A DNA stretch of 64,000 nt from Cenococcum geophilum 1.58 (Eukaryota > Ascomycota > Dothideomycetes > Gloniales > Gloniaceae): NCBI GenBank assembly GCA_001692895.1, contig KV748193.1, positions 2,356,001-2,420,000 on the forward strand, in the 5' to 3' direction. Of this stretch, positions 48,621 through 61,739 are shown piece by piece. The notes under the pieces are model-generated. The model saw only the letters and a program-made list of their open reading frames with translations. It did not search any database and had not been told where the DNA came from. A program made the position numbers and the translations under genes. The stretch's first letter is position 1. The number at the start of each line of letters is the position of its first letter.

Positions 48621-49990
48621 CAGTTATAAGAGTGTCGTATTTAAAGAGTTACGACCCTCCTTTAAGGGGGATCCCATCTAGATGATACTAATTACCCCCC
48701 TATAGACTCTTACCCTCCGGATTCGCAAGCCCTACCTATTCCACTAAGCGTTGTTTTTTAACAATCCATCTTGTAATAGAAAAAGTTGTCTAGGCCTTAC
48801 CTATAGATTTTCACCTATTATAAGCATTTATCTCATTTTTGCTCGTCACCATCTAAAGAAGAAGAAACTATATAATAATATCAATATTTGGAGGGACGTA
48901 TATAAGGCTAAAAAGCTAAAGTTGCAAGAGCCGCATTAACCCCTCTATACGTAATATCCGCCCCACTAGAAGTAAAGAGGCAACCGTTATCTAAGGTTAG
49001 GCATCAACGTTTACAGCTAGCATCACTTTAAATAAAGCCCACTTTCGCCTATTCGCACTGCGTACTTCTATTTATATACCCTTCTAGACACCGCACGCGC
49101 TTTATAGTTTGCTATATAGTATAAAACGCCCGTCCAGTTTAATCTTTTAGCTTTTTAGGCTTTTGCGTATACAGTCCCTCTTCCATCTACTATCTCATCT
49201 TGCTAAAAAACTTATAACTTTTAGGGCGACTTGCATATAAGCAACCCACATCCTTACTAATTCTATAGGAAGTACTTTTAGAGTACCAAGTCCTCCTAAC
49301 CCTTAACTGGATTATATAACTATAGCCTTAATAACTAATAGCAGGATACTACTAACCCTATACTTAACGGCCCTTTGCTATCGCCTTCTATACGTAATAC
49401 TATTGACAGAGACTACAATTTATCCCTAGACTGTATTAGCACGCCAGAGCGCCACCCTCTAAATGCATCTTCTATTATACTCTTAGTCGTATATAACCCC
49501 TATAGGTATAGCTAGGGAGAGTCAAATAACGCCAGTCAATAATATTATATATAGCGACCAATTACTTAAGGAGGAGGCCCGAAAATTAGTATGCCTGCTT
49601 AAATGCTTAAAGTGAATTAAACTAAAGCTATATAGACCGGCTAGGATGTAATTCTAGACGCTATAAAGATGATTAGAACAGACTTTTAAACTGTAAATCC
49701 CTTAATTCCTGTAATCCTTGTCTAAAAGACTAGCGCTAGTAGGGCTGTTAGGGTAACCGGCCTTAGTATACTAAAGGAAGTGCTAAATGTTGTTATAGAT
49801 CCGAGTTATAGTAAAGTTGTTATTGTTGTTATAAAGAGTAGTTAGGATTATATGTTCTTTAAAAGTCCTTTAGTATGGTACTTTTATCGCCGCTTATAAT
49901 ATAATAAATAAATGCTATACTTAAACTACAAGATAACTTAATTATTACACTCTATTTAAGGGATAAATCCAAATTAATATCAATAGACGG
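48621..49990. other. No confident gene
   Basis: A 62-codon open frame at 48751-48939 (plus) ends in a Lys-rich tail, and plus-strand patches at 49300-49640 are partly readable (LLKEEARKLVCLLKCLK). Nothing recognisable. Confidence 0.3.
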
Positions 49991-49997
49991 TTCCCCT

Positions 49998-50562
49998 TCC
50001 CATGGGTACACTATTTATAATTTCGGACGTTTGGCTTAGTATTATTAGAGAAAGCTAAGGAGATCTATAAAGTTGAAGTTTAGAAAGGATTTTTTAGGCT
50101 AGTAAGCTGGGCGCCTAGAAAGGGGGGTAAATAAGGCATCTATTTCCGATAAATATTAGGTTTTATCGGATTCTCTAAGGCGGGCTATATAGACCTTATA
50201 TATTCTATATGCCCGGCAAGATATTACCTTCTTATAGCGGGCTATGCTCTATAGCGAATAAGTAAGTAGCAATAGGACTTTAGAATCTTATATACTGAGT
50301 ATCTTATTTATAACTGGGGTATATATTGTCCGCAAAGTCCGTATAGGTAGAGTACGTCCTAGGTCCAGATCCGTGTCATAAGGCCGTAGATTAAACCCTA
50401 ATAAGTAACTTTCTGTTAAACGGGCGGGTGTGCTTTAAGATTGGCCTTGCTCTATTAGGAATCAGTAATAAGTTTATTTAGGACTAATAAGGCTTTTTTA
50501 CCAGTGGTAATAGTTACCTATAAGAGCGAACGCTTACAGGACGGTGGAATTAAAGCGCTAAT
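49998..50562 (+). pseudogene. Degraded basic coding region, unidentified
   Basis: The plus frame reads HGYTIYNFGRLA*YY*RKLRR, then AGRLERGVNKASISDKY*VLSDS, MLYSE*VSSNRTLESYILS and RIGRVRPRSRSVS*GRRLNP. It is rich in Arg/Lys with Gln-compatible stops, ending near TAA 50560. Its basic character suggests nucleic-acid binding. No motif is known to me. Confidence 0.35.
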
Positions 50563-51024
50563 TAAATTATCCATACAGAATTGCTTAGTAGCCACTGTTA
50601 GTTCTTATAGGTGTTTAGCAGTGTTCCACTATATTTAAATATCTACTAAAATATCCTTAAGTTTTATTTCACTAAGCTTAGTAATAGGTGCTGCTAAGAT
50701 ATATAATACGAATACTTTAGAGCTAACCAATCTAAAGACTTCCATAAAAATATTACGCACTTGTTGCCTTCTACTACGCTTTGATTTCGTTTGCCCCTCT
50801 AAGATTGCCTTTTTCTTAAATAGTAAATCGTAACACTTCTTTAGGGATTTATGTGGTAGGAGTGGTTTATAGGTATTATTTTTAAATATCACTTTTACTG
50901 CCTTAAGTTTCCTAATAAGCCAATGGTTTGATAAAGTGGCTATTTCGGCTATTTCGGCTTGTTAAGACATAGCATATATAAAGGTAAATAGTATAGGAAT
51001 AGTAGACTAAGTTAGGAATAAGAA

Positions 51025-51163
51025 TAGGAAATGGGAAATAGGAAATAGGAAATAGGAAATAGGAAATAGGAAGTAAGAAGTGGGAAGTGGGAAATAGGAA
51101 ATGGGAAGTAAGAAGTGGGAAATAGGAAATAGAAAGTAAGAAGTAGGAAGTGGGAAATGGGAA
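51025..51163. repeat. Purine-rich heptamer minisatellite
   Basis: About 20 tandem copies of a 7-bp unit (ggaaata / gggaagt variants), all purine on the plus strand. The minus strand is open across it only because of its simple composition. A small tandem ggctatttc lies just upstream at 50938-50960. Confidence 0.92.
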
Positions 51164-51673
51164 TAGCACTGCTATATATAGGTTTTATAGGCGGGGTTAG
51201 GACGAATCCCAGTCGAGCTTAGACCTAGCTATACGAATAATTCTAGCTCGCTTAGGACAGTGTAGCTACTTATCTTATAACCATATCTCTCTTCTCTTTA
51301 ATTTACTACGTTTACCTTTACTCTAATATATTAGCTAGCTAGCAGTTAGGACTAATAGTTGGGACTATAATCCCTAATATAAGCTATAAGTCTCTACAGC
51401 TCTGATAAGAATAAACTCTATAGGTTCGCTTAATTAAGCTCTACTCTATGTCGGATCTATATTAACGTATACTATCTAGCATCCTCTAATATAGATAAGG
51501 GATAGCGTAGCTAAAGGAGTAGTGCTGTAAATATTCGCGACACCGCTATAGCTTATATCTATTAACAGTATAAAGTAGGGAGCTTTTCGAGAAGTAACCC
51601 TATTAAGCTTCTCTTAAAAACTTTACCCTAATTTCGTACTTTAGATTATTACTACGCCATCTACTAAGTAACA

Positions 51674-54090
51674 ATGCCGGAAGCATTAGAGGCAGCGCGT
51701 TTAAGCTCCACAGTCACACCCTTAAGTAGCTTAGATCTACCGCTATCTTCTTAAATCCAACCTATAGATTCCTAACTAGGAGCCTAAGCTTCGATATTAG
51801 GTTATAAGATAGTTGATGAAATATATATCCCTAATAAACTATAAGTATAGCCTAGCTAAGTAACTGTGTATAGCTAAAATCCTACAACCTTTAAATATAT
51901 AAGAGTTAAATCAGCGCCAACTCTAGAGGTAGATAAATTTAATAAGCATATATTTATTATTTGTAGGCAGGGAGGTAAGTATAAGGTAGCTACTGGGTTT
52001 CCGTTACTAATAGTAAAATACTAGGTAAGAAGATTAGCAAGGCAATATATTATATTAATGTTAATTCTAAAGGCCTGCGGGATATACTTAGGTCCGTCCT
52101 TTAATATATAAAGGGAACTTCCCTTAAAGAAGATAAGCCTACGGTATACCAACCTCTATAAGTAGGGCTTTTAATACCTTAGATTAACTAATAGTTTAAC
52201 TAGGTAGAGTAGAACCTATTATACCACTTTATCCCTATACTAGATGCTTTTAGTAACGCTCTAATAAGCAGAACCCTTTATAATCCTTTAGCCCTTTAAC
52301 ATCTTGATCTATTAGTAACCTATATTAAAACTATATACACCTCTACAAAACAACGCTTTAACTCGTTAGAATATAGCGGAGAAATTACATACAATATACT
52401 CTGGGCTCTCTTTAAGCCAAATCATCTTATATATAGGAAATGTCTCGGCACCAGGAAGCCTAGATACATTAAATTTAATTTTAGTAAGGAGAGAACTAGT
52501 TATAAAGGGGAAGAGTTCTTTTATATTAAAGGCTAGTATATAGATAACAATAGTAAAGGATTTAGTAAAGCTATAACAGTAATTCCTATTTAGAAGTTCT
52601 AGGGGTTAAAGCCAATATATAGCCTTAAATACTTTCCTCTTAAATACCACCCTGACGCAGAAAACGAGAAGCGTAAACTTACTAAGCGCGGTTAGAAGTT
52701 TACTTTCTTAAAGGGGAAGCATTATTAGCAATATAGGGGTAATACGTTTTATATAGACAATGGACATCTCATTAAGGTGTTTGTTAATGGCCGTATTATA
52801 ATCAATATGGCACTATTCCAGGAGTATAATCCAAACTATAGTAAACCCAGTATCGATAAGCTGTAAAGGCGCCAATTTTTAAGCGGTATTTGGATACAAT
52901 TTAACGATCCTCTAGAGAAGAAACTTAATAAAGTTAAGAGTAATGGCATAAAGGGTTTACCAAACGAACACTTTCTTATATACAGCCCAACCGTATAGGG
53001 GTTCAGTCTAGGCAAAAAATGCTAGTGTAAGTCTTATATCTCCTAGATTCGCAGATTAGGGAAGAGCGTAAAGCTAATTTAATGCCCTACAGTAGAGTTT
53101 GCTGTTAATAATATTAGCGATATCTACTAGGACCCTCAATCTTTTAAATGCCTTGCGATTTTAAAGAAACGGAAGAAGCTTATAAAGGCTCTTATAGCTT
53201 CTTACTTAACAAGCGCGACTCGTACTTAGTTTAATAATTTCGTAGCGGGCAAGGGATAAGGTCTAATAATGCTGCTATAGTATAATATTCTCCTTATTCC
53301 TTTATTTTTTAAAAAACCTAATACGTGAATTAGTGGCCCTACTGGTGTTGGCAAGACTTTAACCGCTAAAGGACTTTTAAAAATGCTTTAAAAACCGCTA
53401 TATATAGTACGCTCCCGCTTATTTACACTGCTACTATTACCTAACTTTTCTAATTATCTAGTGGGGAACTAGGCACTAACCCAAAGGACATTAAAGATAA
53501 GCTTTTTTGTATTTTCCGGCTGGCTGCCTATTGGGAAACTATGCTTCTCTTAGATAAAGCCGACGTATTTATATAGAAACGATTACTGGATCATATAAGC
53601 AACAGCCTTATTATAATTTTCTTGCGCATACTTAAATACTATAAAGGAATTATATTCCTTACTACTAATTGTATAAATAAATTTAATAACGCAATATAAA
53701 GTAGAATCCATATTGCTATATTATATAATACTTTAACGACTAAGACGCGGACGGAACTTTAGAAAAGTTTCTTAAAAAAGGCAGTTACAACCGAAGGAGA
53801 AGCTAGATATAGTCCCAACGAGTTAAAGAGATTAGCAGAAAAGGAGCTTAATAGTTAATAGGTATACCACCTTAACCTCCTAATAGAGAACTATTGTGCT
53901 AATCGCTCGTTTATTATAGATTAAAAATGCTATTAAAATAGCTGTTGCTTTAGCGATTGAGGATAGAGCTCCAGTGTTCTATTTTTATCTTAAAGTAGTT
54001 TTAAAATTTATTAAGGAGTTTAATAAGGAGATAAAAGGTCCCGGCCAAGATACGGTATAGACTCTTTTGTGCGAATATTTCCTACCTTCT
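51674..54090 (+). pseudogene. DUF7025-type AAA+ ATPase, RIP-inactivated
   Basis: ATG 51674 (MPEALEAARLSSTVTPL). The N-terminal half matches the fungal DUF7025 region: LWALFKPNHLIY, GEEFFYIKG*YIDNN, FPLKYHPDAEN, FLKGKHY*QYRGNTFYIDNG and IQFNDPLEKK. The AAA+ core follows: Walker A GPTGVGKTLTAKG at 53335-53373, Walker B LLLDKADVF at 53544-53570 (Glu replaced by Lys), sensor FLTTN near 53655 and SRIHIA near 53700. The frame differs between the start and Walker A, so at least one intron or indel lies between. It ends near 54060-54090. The family is multicopy in filamentous ascomycetes and its role is unknown. With the catalytic Glu gone and many stops, it is dead. Confidence 0.88.
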
Positions 54091-54589
54091 AGTGGTTATA
54101 TAATGGTTCTCTTCCTTAACGCGGGTGTGATTTTAGATATTGATATTTAATAGTTCTAAATTAAATATTTAGCTATAGTTCTGGCTTCCAACAAATATAT
54201 TATTAGTTAGTTAATCTAAGGTATTACATATCGCTTACAACTCCGCCACGCTGGCTTATTAATTAGTGGAGGATAGAAATTTCTCTTAAAATTAGTTAGC
54301 ATTCCGTAAATTAATAAAGGGAGAGACCTACTAGTTACCTAGCTCGCACGATTACCTAGCTCCTATGACTACCTTACCCTATGGCCCGTACCAAGCCGGC
54401 AACAAGCAGCGGTCGTGGCCAACATTATGGGTTTAGATTCTACGCATAGTAGGTATTAGTGTATATAACAATTAGCGATACTACCTTTATACGCTAGAAG
54501 ACAAAACGAAACCAGGTTTACTGGGCCATTATATTAATAGGTAGCACCTATATAGTTATAGTATCTGCTTTTTCTTCTGCTTTAGTTAC

Positions 54590-55376
54590 ATTTATACGCT
54601 ATATTACGGCAAGCCTGCCGTCTCCCTTATAGGCAATGACATTAACGTATAATGTTCCTAATATTATACTTAAAATAATAAGAGAGGATACTATTAATGG
54701 TCCCCTTCTTAGCGCTTAATACGTAATTTGTAGGGCTGCAGATAGACTTATATAGAGAGTTTAAAGACAAAATTTATTGCTTTACATTTTCTTAAGTATC
54801 TCAATTCTTCTGAAGGTCTGTTCGAGTAGGAAATCTTACGCCACGACCCCGCGATATATCCACCGTATTATTTACCTCTTTCTCTAATCTTAGATGGTAA
54901 AATCTAGTAGTTAAAAAGGTAGATTTATCTAATACCTAAAACGCGGCTATAGGAGGTTTATAATTATTCTCAGGAAGTCCGTAATTAAAGATAATCCAAA
55001 TATATCTTGCCACTTTTGTAATTAAATGCCGTATAGGCTTTATATCTACCGTGGTGTTAATAAAACTAAACGTTTACTTTAAGAATATATAAATTAACTC
55101 TATGTCCGCGTAATTAGTATCCGATTTATAAAAATCAAATAAAGCTAGGCAAGTAGTAATAAAAACTCGAATTAGGGGCGATATAGTAGATTATATTATA
55201 CGTGCAATAGTTAAAGCCATAGGTGTATTTAAGGAGGTCTTATAACTCTAGAGTAGGGTAGGCATATTTATAATAACTCCCCGCCTAATCTAATACTCCT
55301 CTGGTTTACGTAATATTGTCGCCTATACATTGTTTGCTATAGCCATTTATTTCCTCCCAGACGTCCTAATCCGCAT
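54590..55376 (-). pseudogene. Degraded membrane-associated protein, unidentified
   Basis: Minus frame from ATG 55376 (MRIRTSGRK*MAIANNV), with readable segments IINMPTLL*SYKTSLNTPMA, CLALFDFYKSDTNYADIELI, RYIWIIFNYGLPENNYKPP and FYHLRLEKEVNNTVDISRGRG. Then, in a shifted frame or after an intron, comes a transmembrane-like run LIVSSLIILSIILGTLYVNVI. Stops sit at Gln/Trp. A soluble domain followed by one hydrophobic anchor is the visible architecture; no family named. Confidence 0.45.
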
Positions 55377-56443
55377 AGCCACAGCCTATAAAATAGTAGG
55401 TGCGTATAAGATATATAAAGCTATAAGCACTAAGGTTAAATATATTTATAAGTTTAATTGTCTTTTAAGTTGGAACTAGATTAAATAAATAATTAGCTAA
55501 GGCTTAAAAATATTTAGCTTTATTTACCTTGCATTAAGGTAGTCGGTCCTATATATTTGGCTATATATTTACTTCCAACTCTAGGGTCTTGCATATTTAG
55601 CTTCCTACAGAGCCTTATTCTACAATTATATCCTATAAAGTACTAAACGCATTTAATACGGCATTTAATAAAGATAGAGGCCTTATAAAGTTTGCCTTAG
55701 CTAGTAAGTTTTAGATAAAGACCGCTGCATACAAAACGTAGTTAATGTTCGCATTTAGTAGCTTTCTACAAGCAATCTAGGCTGAGAAAACCGGTAAGCC
55801 CTTCTAGTATTCGCCTTTGCGTAGACGTAAGGCAGCTACTAGTGCTAAGGACGCGTATAGAAGCTAGCTCCGTTTCTTTTCATTTACTTAGCCTCCAGGT
55901 TCCTACCCTACCTCCTATATTCTTTAAGCTTATAGATATATCTTTACAATCGCCTAAGTTTCTAGACCAGTATTAGTTTAGCAATAACCTCTAAGTAAGC
56001 AGCGAAAACGAACCGTAGTTTTCGTTAAGGCGATATTCTCTATATAGCGCGTTAGATATATCTAGCTACGTAGAAAATAATTCTAATCTTATATTACAAC
56101 TATATTTGCAGGGCACCTCTTTTATATCTTCTAATATTTTGTGCACTAGGCTTTTACTATATATTGAAGATAAGTATATTTATAGTAAACTTAAGTATAA
56201 TCGCACATTTTGCGGAACTGTAGAAAAATGCCATTATACTAAAAAATAATAACTTATATATTTCTTAGAATGTATATAAACTCTCTGGGTTGGTTTTTAA
56301 AATAAGGGGGTAGATATAGGAATTGTTAATATTTTAGGTTGTAAATTTATACTTAAAGCTAATGTGGGCCAGTCTAAATACGATACTGGTGATTTTTACT
56401 ACGTTTAGCGGAGAGTTTGCTGCCTAACCTAAATAGAAGAAAT

Positions 56444-57200
56444 ATGCAGGCACTAATAGCGGCAGAAGATATAAATAAATGCGGTATGGCATTTTTATAA
56501 AAGGTGGAAGTTTTACGTCCTATATAAGCCGATGATTTTTATACTAAGTACTACGCGCTAGCGTGTAATAGCCTTATAGGCTCCCTTATATCTATACCTA
56601 ACCACCTATTATAGAAGCATTTAATTAATAATGGTAAATAGCGTAGGCTATATAGTTATCCAGGGAGTGATTTCTCTATCCCTTATTTAACAAGCGCTAT
56701 TAGCGATAAAGGATATAAAAGTTAAGAGAGAAATAGATAAGTATATAGAGTATAAGGTACCCCTAGTCTATTATAACATACAGGATAAGTTTATTAAAGT
56801 AAGTCAGGCGTATTATTTACTTAACGTTTGCTAATATATAGTAGAAGAGAAGTAGCGAACCCTCTTTTACTAAGTTCCTTACGCGTAAACCTATTCCTTA
56901 GTTTCGATCCTTTTACAACGGAGTTTTTCGCAAATCGGCCCTAACCACTAAAGGTTATAGCGGAGAGAAGGAAGTAGTATATGTTACTATAGCCCTAACC
57001 GAACTTAAACCCAAAAACGGCTGGTATATCTTTATTAAAGGATCTTATAACCAGTCGCCTTCGGCGGCGTCCTCCTAGAAAAAAGCTCCAGTGAGACTAA
57101 ATATAGGCGACGCGATAGTATAGCGAGGCGACTTAATATACCTTCACCCTCCTAATAAAGGAGGAATATTTACGACGTTGGTATATAGTCTAGTGCGGTA
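56444..57200 (+). pseudogene. Phytanoyl-CoA dioxygenase (PhyH)-like protein relic
   Basis: From ATG 56444 (MQALIAAEDINKCGMAFL) the frame changes twice, as if two introns are present. The C-terminal part reads VVYVTIALTELKPKNGWYIF, IKGSYNQSPS, APVRLNIGDAIV*RGDLIYL and HPPNKGGIFTTLVYSL. This matches the second half of the PhyH double-stranded beta-helix (N-G-x-x-x-x-x-G-S-H, then L-x-x-G-D-A-V-x-W-R-G-D, then S-P-N). The first Fe(II) ligand pair (HxD) is not visible. Known members are Fe(II)/2-oxoglutarate enzymes. A Lys/Ser/Pro tandem (SPSKGLSKSPSKS) follows at about 57280-57330. Confidence 0.45.
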
Positions 57201-58150
57201 AGGAAATTCATCCCCATAATAGGTGGTGGGATAATGTTATAAGTTTAAGGACGTATTAGGCATTATAAAAGAGTTATCGGCTATTAAGAGCCCGTCTAAG
57301 GGCCTATCTAAAAGCCCGTCTAAGAGCTGCTAGTCGCTTAGTTCTACTTCCTTATTCTATTCTAAGACTAACTTATCTAGCATCGTGTTTAAGAGAATCT
57401 AGATATCTTTATCTAATATATAGTCCTAATCTAGACTTGCAGAAAGTGTCCTGGTGTAATTTTTAATTAAGCATATATTTATTAGGGAAGGCACACGCTA
57501 GTAGCCGTCCTCTATCCCTAAGTCTAATCCTCGCTATATTATAGAATCTTATCCTCTAACGTTATTAAGTGTCTTCTCTATATAGGAAGTAGTTATATAC
57601 GGAGAAGCGCCTCCTAGTAGAGATCCTAAATAGATTATTAAAACTCTATAGAAATTTATCTCTCTAATTTAACTTACCTAGGACATTGTACGGTTAATTA
57701 CTTAGAGCGCTGTTATTATTAATATAGACTTCTTAGGCTGCAAATAAAACCTTAGGCGAAGGGGAGCTAGCTATACTATCTTTATTAATCTTATAAATAT
57801 AAGGTTCTAGCAGATCTCTAGGTAGAAATTTATAGGTTATAAAGTTAGTAAGTCTAAGAGCCCTATAGATATCAAAGTATCTACAGCTAATCTTAGTCTT
57901 AAAATACCGTAAACTTTAAAGTGCGCAGACTTACTCCCTATACTAGTTATAGCTTATCCTATAGGTAGGATTAAATAGCGCGTAGGTTAAAGTAGGAATT
58001 TTATCTTATTCTAGCGCCTCTACTACTCCCTACGCTATTTAAATGCGTATCTCTTATCTTAACTCTACTACATTAGTAAGGGCGTATTACTTTCCTATTA
58101 CTATATTAGCGATTATATTATAAGGTAACCTATATATAGTCTAACTTATA
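57201..58150. other. Readable on both strands, not resolved
   Basis: Both strands show long frames with RIP-type stops (plus: PSSIPKSNPRYIIESYPL; minus: KFLPRDLLEPYIYKINKDS). I cannot decide which, if either, was coding. Confidence 0.3.
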
Positions 58151-58199
58151 AAAGCTGCATAGATAAGCAGGGCTTTCCGTTCCTATTTCGCAGCCAGTC

Positions 58200-59480
58200 C
58201 ATTAACTACCTAATTAACTATCTCGGCTATTTTATATCCCTGATAGCGCTCGTCATAACTAGGTTTCTAGTTTAGCGAGAAAGTCAGCAATAGACCCGGA
58301 GGCGCATTAATATATTAAGTACTAACCTTCCCTCCGTCAAACTTTCGTATAAGGTAGAAACAATTTTTAATAAATTTAACGTACTATATCCTCTCTCTAT
58401 AATACCCATTTAAGGCTTTCTAGTCCTTATTTAAGGATTTGGCGTAAGCCTCGAGCAAGCCCTTATATTTAACCCCTATAACTCCCCTCTATGGCCAATC
58501 CTAAAAGGTTACTTAACTAACGCTATTAACTTTCTCCTTTAATCCGCTGCGGATCTTCTAAACTACTACTAAAATCAATTTCTTAACATTAACGCTACTT
58601 TTGTCGCAAACTATTACCGCATTATTTGTAAGAGAAATAGCGCTACGCGATCTTGTTAGTTATATCTGGAGTGCTAGAATCGAAAGTTTCTTAAATCTTC
58701 CGCTGAATTTTATTGAAGTTTCTTTCTACGTTAACCTACATTCAACTCTTAGATTGTATATATACTGGTCCTATTTCATTATAAGAACCGGCTCATTTAA
58801 CCCCTTTATCCGTTTTAAGAGGTTTCCGGAAAGCTCCCCTTTATTATTAGGCGAGTTAGTGTCCTTTCTCTGTTTTAAAGAGCAGTCCAAAAGCTCTCTT
58901 TTACGTCCCAGCGCGTTGATGTAGGTATTAGATTCAGTGCTAAGGTTAGTATAAGTAATAGGCTCTTCTAGGTACTTAAAAGCTCTTAGGAGTTTACGAG
59001 GATTTACTACATTAATATCTAATCGGGAGCCATCTGTGATATTAAATTGTTGCCCTCCATCTAAAATCCGCGGCGCATTAGTGCCTAGGCGGTGTTAATC
59101 TTAAAAAGAGCTTCGCTATAAACCGTTCCTAAGGCGTTCTTCCTAAAGGTTATTAATAGATTCTAGTTAACCCGCTAATTAGGTAAGCTCTCTAAGTTGT
59201 AACTAAGTTGCTTTAGGGCAGGAGATATTTAACTTTAATAAGGATAGAGGATCTATAAGTATGTAACTAGTTTTTTAAGTTTTAGCAGTTAATTATTGTT
59301 CTACACTTTTTAGGAGTTCTACTAGCATTACTGTAAGAAGTCCCAATTATAATGCAACCATTTAAGGATGTAGTTATGTGCGGCTTTTTTAACCTACTAT
59401 ATTGCCTCTACTTTGTCTATCCGCTAATAATAAAGCTGATATTTATAGTAAAAAGAGTAAAATATCTAGTTTAGAAAAGA
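58200..59480 (-). pseudogene. Degraded coding region, unidentified
   Basis: The best minus-strand frame reads VKKAAHNYILKWLHYNWDFL, KLKKLVTYL*ILYPY, LITFRKNALGTVYSEALF, ALMRRGF*MEGNNLIS*MAP and ALNLIPTSTRWDVKESFWTA, with Gln-type stops. A second frame on the same strand (ITDGSRLDINVVNPRKLLRA) is also open for a while. The plus-strand open frame at 58601-58924 is probably its shadow. The composition is that of a real, fairly large soluble protein; no domain recognised. Confidence 0.4.
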
Positions 59481-59642
59481 CGGTACTATAAATAGAGTGG
59501 CTATAACTTTAATAATTATAGAGTGCGGTTTAAAGTCGATTTATAGATAGTGCGAGGTAATAATAGTATTGAGAGTAAATATTGCTATCTAGCTGTACTG
59601 CTGCCTCGTTAGTATTAGTTAAGTAGTGGTTAAAGAAGGAGG

Positions 59643-59685
59643 AACTAATAAATCCTGGATTTTCAAAATCCGGGTTTTATTAGTT
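59643..59685. repeat. 43-bp palindrome
   Basis: Arms of 21 bp (aactaataaatcctggattt...) around a single C, matching at 19 of 21 positions. Confidence 0.9.
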
Positions 59686-59689
59686 GCTT

Positions 59690-61070
59690 AGTACGGAAAG
59701 CTAGTACTTTACTAAGAACGCTATAATAGAGTAACCCCCGCGCCTCCGATAACCTTATATCCGTTATTACTTTTAATAATATAATATTAGTGTCTTATAT
59801 CCCAAATATCGACAAGCAATACGTAAGCGACGCAGTTAGCGTAGTTAGGGTTATCGGGTAGGATGCCGCCTACTTAAAAAGAGAAGCTAAGGTTTTGATA
59901 CGAAATGGTGCTTTTAAATATAAAATTCTAGGCTATTATAAGGCCTACGAGTTAGCTAGGCTAAAAATTTAGTTACCTTCTTTCCTTTACTATAATACAC
60001 GCTCCTCTACCTACCCCTATTACGTACATTTATATAGGGGTTATTTATTACCTTATCCCTTTCCATACTTTCGTCCTATAGTATTACAAGTAACAACGCC
60101 TTTAGCGGTATCTTGCCTTTAATATACCCTTTCCTTTCCTTATCCCCGAACTCGTAATTATAGCCCTAATTAGACTTAAGAAGCTTCGGATTATCTATTT
60201 AGCTTAGGGTCTACCCCAACCAATAGCCGTGCTACTAAGATATTTATTATCAGTTATATTAAATGCTAAGGTATATAAGGCCGCCATACTAAAGGAATCC
60301 ACTAATTAAAGCTAGGTTTAAACTCTATAGGGCTTTACCAACAAGTTTATAAAGGAGGGTCATTACTAGGCTCCCTGCACCGCTATAGGTCTCACTCTTT
60401 TACTTTAGGTCCTAAAAATCGGGCTATTATTCTTCATATTGCGCTAGCTGCTAGTAAGTGTCTTAGTAGCAGTAGAAAGTTTTTTAGTACATATCCTATT
60501 TACCGCAACTCCAGTCTTTAAAATATAGTAAGCGCGCGCGCGACAATAAGTACGGAATTGGAGGTTATTATATATAACCTTACTTGCCGGAATACTATAT
60601 ATTCTTCTAGCTATAGTAAGTGCAATCCTTCCTATCTTGTGTTAGACGGATTATTTCCTCTTAGTAAGCAAATTATATAGCCTCTAAAGACATCCGCTGA
60701 TATAGGCTAGGGAGAGTATATTATAGCGGTAGTTGTAATAGTTTTATTAGATAGCGTAAGGATTATAAATTATATCTTGTAGGATATTAATATAACTAAA
60801 AACGGCGAATCTGATATTTTATTTAGGAGAGACGGTTAAAGATAAAATCCTATCCGCCCGTTATAAGCGACCACGAAAGCCTCTCGCACCCCTAGGGAGT
60901 TTAATATCTAAGTAGTTTACACCATTCTACTAATTATCCTTTAGCTATCTTTTCTTTTATTTATATTTTAAGATTTTTAAACAATACATAGACATCTTCT
61001 CTATTTCTATTATCTATCCCCTATCTGGGTATCCACTAAGAACCGAAGTAGACTATCTATATCTTATTCT
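59690..61070. other. No gene recognised; (GC)n patch
   Basis: AT-rich with scattered readable patches on both strands. A short alternating gcgcgcgcgcg run at about 60530-60542 is unusual for this composition. No supported feature. Confidence 0.35.
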
Positions 61071-61673
61071 CTAGGATCTATTCACCCACTTTACTCCTAA
61101 TTTTATATTAATATCCTTAACATCCTCATTCTTATTAATTCTGTAGCTTTTTATCCCTACCATCATGGCTTTAAAATCGCATTTAAATTGGCATTTAAAT
61201 TCGTCATCCGTTAATCCGGTATCTGCCTCTATAGTAATGCCTATAGTATCTGCGGTGCTATCTATAGTGTCCTTTGCGGCTACTTGGGTATCTGCAAAGC
61301 CTATAACGGTATCTGTATCTAAAATGGTATTTAGGGTATTCGTAGCGGCATTCTGGGCAGACTCTGTAATGGATTTTAAGAAGGTTTCTGCGACTTTATC
61401 GCTGACCTTTATAGCGGCGTCGGAGGCGTCTTTCGTAATGGCTTCTACGATAGTAAGGGTGTCCGCGATAGTAATAGGCTCAGTAACAGTATTTTTAGAA
61501 ACTTCTATCTTCTTTTGAGGCTTGCCAACCTCTCTAAGACCGGCTATTAAGCTTCGTTTACGTTAAAGTAGTAAAGGGCAAAGTAAATCTCCTATAACTC
61601 CTATCTCTCTAGCTAAAACTAAGAGAATCTCGTTAGCCTTCTACTTAAGATAGGATACTACTGTCCTTACCAT
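61071..61673 (-). pseudogene. About 200-residue helical acidic protein, unidentified
   Basis: ATG 61673 (MVRTVVSYLK*KANEILL) to TAG 61073-61071, 201 codons in one frame, with only two internal stops (Gln-compatible) before codon 45. After VGKPQKKIEVSKN comes a long amphipathic Ala/Thr/Asp-rich helical region with a roughly 11-residue rhythm (DAAIKVSDKVAETFLKSITE, SAQNAATNTLNTILD). This resembles LEA- or phasin-like proteins in composition only. The plus-strand open frame 61165-61518 is its antisense shadow. It is less damaged than most entries. Confidence 0.5.
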
Positions 61674-61739
61674 AGATATGCGAAGCAGAACTGGGATAAG
61701 AAACGTAGAAGGGCTAGCGCTTTAAATACAGTGGTCTAT

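Noticed and set aside
50912..51169. 85-codon open frame on the minus strand rich in SHFLFPISYF
   Set aside because: It is a product of the purine heptamer minisatellite, which has no stop in any frame on that strand.
58601..58924. 107-codon open frame on the plus strand
   Set aside because: Antisense shadow of a longer minus-strand frame with coherent composition.
61165..61518. 117-codon open frame on the plus strand
   Set aside because: It is the antisense of a better frame on the minus strand (61673-61071) with a sensible start, charge pattern and helical rhythm.
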